Part shown: positions 31,588 through 34,543 of the stretch, one piece after another | Layout: every line of letters starts with the position of its first letter | Position numbering within the stretch: position 1 is the first letter of the stretch | Source: Streptomyces sp. MUM 203J | Lineage (GTDB): Bacteria > Actinomycetota > Actinomycetes > Streptomycetales > Streptomycetaceae | Assembly: GCF_022414595.1 (NCBI RefSeq) | Contig: NZ_JADWYO010000062.1 | Span: 1 to 34,543 of the forward strand | DNA length: 34,543 nt | Direction: 5' to 3' | The notes under the pieces: model-generated | Told to the model about the DNA's origin: nothing | What the model saw: the letters and a program-made list of their open reading frames with translations, nothing else | Databases searched by the model: none | Made by a program: the position numbers and the translations under genes

Positions 31588-32487
31588 ATGGCTCCGATCT
31601 CCACTCCGCAGACCCCCTTCGGACGGGTCCTCACCGCTATGGTCACGCCCTTCACGGCGGACGGCGCGCTCGACCTCGACGGCGCACAGCGGCTCGCCGG
31701 CCACCTGGTGGACGCAGGCAACGACGGCCTGATCATCAACGGCACCACCGGCGAGTCCCCGACCACCAGCGACGCGGAGAAAGACCAGCTCGTACGGGCG
31801 GTCCTGGAGGCAGTGGGAGACCGTGCCCATGTCGTCGCCGGCATCGGCACCAACGACACCCGGCACACACTCGAACTGGCCCACGCCGCCGAGCGCGCCG
31901 GCGCACACGGCCTGCTCGCCGTCACGCCGTACTACAACAAGCCCCCTCAGGAGGGCCTGTACCGGCACTTCACGGCCATCGCGGACGCCACCGAGCTGCC
32001 CGTCATGCTCTACGACATCCCCGGGCGGACCGGTGTCCCCATCGACACCGAGACCATCGTCCGGCTCGCGGAGCACCCGCGGATCGTCGCCAACAAGGAC
32101 GCCAAGGGCGACCTGGGCCGAGCCAGCTGGGCCATCGCCCGCTCCGGTCTCGCCTGGTACTCCGGCGACGACATGCTCAACCTGCCGCTGCTCTCGGTCG
32201 GCGCCGTCGGCTTCGTCTCCGTCGTCGGCCATGTCGTCACCCCCGACCTGCGCGCTCTTCTGGAGGCCCATCTCAACGGCGACGTCCAGAAGGCCACCGA
32301 GATCCACCAGAAGCTGCTGCCCGTCTACACCGGCATGTTCCGCACCCAGGGCGTCATCACCACCAAGGCCGCGCTCGCCCTCCAGGACCTCCCCGCCGGA
32401 CCGCTGCGCCTGCCCCTCGTGGAGCTGACCGCGGAGCAGACAGCCCAGCTCAGGGCCGACCTCACCGCGGGCGGCGTCGAGCTCTGA
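31588..32487 (+). CDS. dapA: 4-hydroxy-tetrahydrodipicolinate synthase
   Basis: 299 residues, a TIM-barrel aldolase condensing pyruvate with aspartate semialdehyde. GTTGES at residues 52-57, TPYYNKPPQEGL near 113-124, the catalytic-triad Tyr in LYDIPGRTG (Tyr142) and the Schiff-base Lys170 in VANKDAKGDLG are all present, followed by YSGDDMLNLP. The ATG at 31588 gives the family N-terminus; a GTG 9 bp upstream would lie inside the presumed -10 spacer. There is no ribosome site, so it is probably leaderless. Many Streptomyces carry more than one dapA; this is the copy next to thyX and RNase J. It acts just before DapB, encoded 2.5 kb upstream. Confidence 0.96.
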   Translation: MAPISTPQTPFGRVLTAMVTPFTADGALDLDGAQRLAGHLVDAGNDGLIINGTTGESPTTSDAEKDQLVRAVLEAVGDRAHVVAGIGTNDTRHTLELAHAAERAGAHGLLAVTPYYNKPPQEGLYRHFTAIADATELPVMLYDIPGRTGVPIDTETIVRLAEHPRIVANKDAKGDLGRASWAIARSGLAWYSGDDMLNLPLLSVGAVGFVSVVGHVVTPDLRALLEAHLNGDVQKATEIHQKLLPVYTGMFRTQGVITTKAALALQDLPAGPLRLPLVELTAEQTAQLRADLTAGGVEL

Positions 32488-32558
32488 CCACCGACTTCAC
32501 AACTGAATACCGCAGCGAAACAGCACATGCACAACCATCCACGAACCCCCAGGAAGTC

Positions 32559-32600
32559 ATGCGCGCCACGTGCCCCCGCGGCACGTGGCGTGTGTGGTGA
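32559..32600 (+). CDS. Putative 13-codon upstream ORF before the RNase J gene
   Basis: ATG to TGA encodes MRATCPRGTWRVW. AGGAAG lies 2 nt upstream of the ATG (slightly too close), and the TGA runs straight into the GGAGAG site of the RNase J gene, allowing reinitiation. The stem at 32564-32590 lies wholly inside it, so a translating ribosome would melt the stem. Short and unproven. Confidence 0.35.
   Translation: MRATCPRGTWRVW
32564..32590 (+). promoter_or_regulatory. Leader hairpin upstream of the RNase J start
   Basis: Perfect 11-bp stem: CGCCACGTGCC (32564-32574) pairs with 32580-32590 around a 5-nt loop, ending 10 nt before the ribosome site. No T run follows, so it is a leader structure rather than a terminator. 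Confidence 0.7.
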
Positions 32601-32610
32601 GGAGAGACTT

Positions 32611-34296
32611 TTGAGCCATCCGCACCCCGAACTCGGCGCCCCGCCCAAGCTGGCCCCGGGCGGCCTGCGTGTCACCCCGCTCGGCGGCCTCGGCGAGATC
32701 GGCCGCAACATGACGGTCTTCGAGTACGACGGCCGCCTGCTCATCGTCGACTGCGGCGTCCTCTTCCCCGAGGAGGAGCAGCCCGGCGTCGACCTGATCC
32801 TGCCGGACTTCACCACTCTCCGGGACCGGCTCGACGACATCGAGGCGATCGTCCTCACGCACGGCCACGAGGACCACATCGGCGGCGTCCCCTACCTGCT
32901 CCGCCTCAAGCCCGACATTCCGCTGATCGGCTCCAAGCTGACCCTCGGCCTGATCGAGGCGAAGCTCCAGGAACACCGCATCCGGCCGTACACGCTGGAG
33001 GTCGCGGAGGGCGACCGGGAGCAGCTCGGCGCCTTCGACTGCGAGTTCATCGCGGTCAACCACTCCATCCCGGACGCGCTGGCCGTCGCCATCCGCACCC
33101 CGGCGGGCCTGGTGGTGCACACCGGTGACTTCAAGATGGACCAGCTCCCGCTGGACAGCCGCCTCACGGACCTGAACGCCTTCGCACGGCTCAGCGAAGA
33201 GGGCATCGACCTGCTGCTGAGCGACTCCACGAACGCCGAGGTCCCCGGCTTCACCCCGCACGAGCGCGACATCTCCAACGTGATGCGATCGGTCTTCGCG
33301 GGCGCCCGCCGCCGGATCATCGTGGCCAGCTTCGCCAGCCACGTCCACCGGATCCAGCAGGTCCTGGACGCCGCGTACGAGTACGGCAGGAAGGTCGCGT
33401 TCGTCGGCCGCTCGATGGTCCGCAACATGGGCATCGCCCGCGACCTCGGCTACCTGCGCGTTCCGCCGGGTCTGGTCGTCGACGTCAAGACCCTCGACGA
33501 CCTGCCGGAACACGAGGTGGTGCTGGTCTGTACGGGCTCGCAGGGCGAGCCGATGGCGGCCCTGTCCCGGATGGCCAACCGCGACCACCAGATCCGCATC
33601 GTCCAGGGCGACACGGTCATCCTGGCCTCGTCGTTGATCCCCGGCAACGAGAACGCGGTCTACCGCGTGATCAACGGCCTGACCCGCTGGGGCGCCAACG
33701 TCGTCCACAAGGGCAACGCCAAGGTGCACGTCTCCGGCCACGCCTCGGCCGGCGAGCTGCTGTACTTCTACAACATCTGCAAGCCCCGCAACCTCATGCC
33801 GGTCCACGGCGAGTGGCGCCATCTGCGTGCCAACGCCGAGCTGGGCGCGCTCACCGGCGTCCCCATGGACCGCATCGTCATCGCGGAGGACGGCGTCGTG
33901 GTCGACCTCGTCGACGGCCGGGCCAAGATCACCGGCAAGGTCCAGGCCGGATACGTGTACGTGGACGGCCTGTCGGTCGGCGACGTCACCGAGGTCCACC
34001 TCAAGGACCGCCGCATCCTGGGCGAGGAGGGCATCGTCTCGGTCTTCGTCGTGGTCGACTCGACGACCGGCAAGATCGTCGGCGGCCCGCACATCCAGGC
34101 CAGGGGATCCGGTATCGATGACGGAGCGTTCGACGACGTCATCCCGAAGATCCAGGACGCCCTGAACCGATCGGCCCAGGACGGGGTCGTCGAGCCGCAC
34201 CAGCTCCAGCAGCTGATCCGGCGCAGCATCGGCAAGTGGGTCTCGGACAACTACCGCCGGCGCCCGATGATCCTGCCTGTGGTGGTCGAGGTCTGA
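32611..34296 (+). CDS. rnj: Ribonuclease J
   Basis: 561 residues, the normal length for streptomycete RNase J. A metallo-beta-lactamase/beta-CASP nuclease with endo- and 5'-3' exonuclease activity, central to mRNA decay and rRNA maturation. The zinc motif HGHEDHIGG starts at His84; other metal or fold residues are in VNHSIPDALAV, HTGDFKMD and SGHASAGEL. The beta-CASP core includes ASFASHVHRIQQ and VCTGSQGEPMAALSRM; a C-terminal domain follows (about 450-561). The TTG start has GGAGAG 5 nt upstream and gives the family N-terminus SHPHPELGAPP; an ATG 84 bp upstream in frame has no site. It follows dapA after a 123-bp leader with a hairpin and a small upstream ORF. Confidence 0.97.
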   Translation: MSHPHPELGAPPKLAPGGLRVTPLGGLGEIGRNMTVFEYDGRLLIVDCGVLFPEEEQPGVDLILPDFTTLRDRLDDIEAIVLTHGHEDHIGGVPYLLRLKPDIPLIGSKLTLGLIEAKLQEHRIRPYTLEVAEGDREQLGAFDCEFIAVNHSIPDALAVAIRTPAGLVVHTGDFKMDQLPLDSRLTDLNAFARLSEEGIDLLLSDSTNAEVPGFTPHERDISNVMRSVFAGARRRIIVASFASHVHRIQQVLDAAYEYGRKVAFVGRSMVRNMGIARDLGYLRVPPGLVVDVKTLDDLPEHEVVLVCTGSQGEPMAALSRMANRDHQIRIVQGDTVILASSLIPGNENAVYRVINGLTRWGANVVHKGNAKVHVSGHASAGELLYFYNICKPRNLMPVHGEWRHLRANAELGALTGVPMDRIVIAEDGVVVDLVDGRAKITGKVQAGYVYVDGLSVGDVTEVHLKDRRILGEEGIVSVFVVVDSTTGKIVGGPHIQARGSGIDDGAFDDVIPKIQDALNRSAQDGVVEPHQLQQLIRRSIGKWVSDNYRRRPMILPVVVEV

Positions 34297-34317
34297 CGCT
34301 CCGCCAGCTCGCGCACC

Positions 34318-34357
34318 GGAGCGGGGCACCTCGATTTGCATCGGGGCGCCCCGCTCC
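34318..34357 (+). terminator. Terminator after the RNase J gene
   Basis: GGAGCGGGGC (34318-34327) pairs with GCCCCGCTCC (34348-34357) around a 20-nt loop in which an inner TCGAT/ATCG stem can form, 21 bp after the stop. A GTTT follows shortly. Confidence 0.8.
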
Positions 34358-34367
34358 AGTACGTTTA

Positions 34368-34415
34368 CGGCTCCGCCCAGCGGGGAAGCCCCGACGCTCA
34401 GTGCGTCAGGAGCCG
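34368..34415 (+). other. Compact three-way-junction-like fold
   Basis: A closing stem CGGCTCC (34368-34374) with GGAGCCG (34409-34415) encloses two small hairpins: GGGG-AAG-CCCC (34382-34392) and GACGC-TCAGT-GCGTC (34393-34407). It is 48 nt long, between the RNase J terminator and the rRNA promoter. Not a tRNA. Confidence 0.45.
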
Positions 34416-34429
34416 ATCCGGAGGGAACG

Positions 34430-34543
34430 GAAATCCCGGCTCAGGAACTCTGATAAAGTCGGAAACGCCGAAAGGCAGCCGAAAGGCAAAGGCCCTCCAA
34501 CGGCCACCGGAAACGGAATCCGAACCGGAAACGGAACGGAAAA
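34430..34543 (+). promoter_or_regulatory. Probable rRNA operon promoter and leader start
   Basis: CTCTGATAAAGTCGGAAACG (34448-34467) with -10-like TAAAGT (34454-34459), followed by purine-rich CCGAAAGGC repeats, strongly resembles promoters and leaders of Streptomyces rRNA operons. No good -35 is seen, which is usual for them. ACCGGAAACGGAA is repeated at 34506-34518 and 34524-34536. The 16S gene would lie to the right of the window. Confidence 0.7.

Noticed and set aside
32527..32610. Possible ATG start of RNase J at 32527
   Set aside because: No ribosome site and no family similarity upstream of the TTG at 32611, which has GGAGAG at good spacing.
32557..34341. 594-codon minus-strand frame opposite the RNase J gene
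   Set aside because: Composition is Asp/Val/Arg/Ala noise typical of antisense frames in this genome; no conserved motif.
34368..34415. Folded element considered as a tRNA
   Set aside because: Only 48 nt, no T-loop sequence or anticodon arm.

Overview
The window is GC-rich actinobacterial DNA. Gene content, GC-rich codon third positions and gene order all point to Streptomyces. The core run rpsO - pnp - M16 peptidase - dapB - two small membrane proteins - thyX - dapA - RNase J is the arrangement I know from Streptomyces chromosomes, and a type VII secretion (ESX/T7SS) locus lies between ribF and rpsO.

Layout. (1) 1-2701: the 3' part of a large STAND/NACHT-like NTPase that begins left of the window. 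(2) 2742-3698: ribF, ended by an 18-bp perfect bidirectional terminator. (3) 3893-23757: the T7SS locus. A leftward arm carries eccE, a conserved partner and a Pro/Gln-rich MinD-type ATPase resembling EspI. A rightward arm carries eccB, mycP and, after a 632-bp gap, the WXG100 pair esxB-esxA. A second leftward arm carries eccC, a small helical protein, an 800-aa WXG-headed protein, a 332-aa paralogue of its C-terminal domain and a DUF397 protein. eccD is rightward at the end. No eccA, PE/PPE or espG is seen. (4) 24000-28274: rpsO, pnp and an M16 peptidase that overlaps pnp by 4 bp. The rpsO-pnp spacer holds two overlapping hairpins that cannot form together. (5) 28319-34296: dapB, small membrane proteins, thyX, dapA and the RNase J gene. 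(6) 34297-34543: a terminator, a compact folded segment, and what looks like the promoter and leader of an rRNA operon whose 16S gene lies beyond the window.

How the genes work together. EccB, EccC, EccD and EccE should form the membrane secretion complex, with MycP as its membrane-anchored protease and EsxA/EsxB as the secreted pair. The 800-aa and 332-aa proteins are the best candidates for locus-specific cargo or cell-surface factors. They lie in a stretch of clearly lower GC (26 of 60 bases in one sampled line), which suggests a separate history. The right half combines RNA turnover (PNPase, RNase J), the ribosome (S15, rRNA operon), lysine/diaminopimelate synthesis (DapA, DapB) and thymidylate synthesis (ThyX).

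Most attractive leads: the tandem WXG-headed and paralogous proteins in low-GC DNA; the mutually exclusive hairpins between rpsO and pnp; a 13-codon upstream ORF containing a hairpin just before the RNase J gene; the GAGTAC palindrome cluster before the esx promoter; and the folded element before the rRNA promoter. I saw no CRISPR array, insertion sequence, tRNA gene or replication origin.
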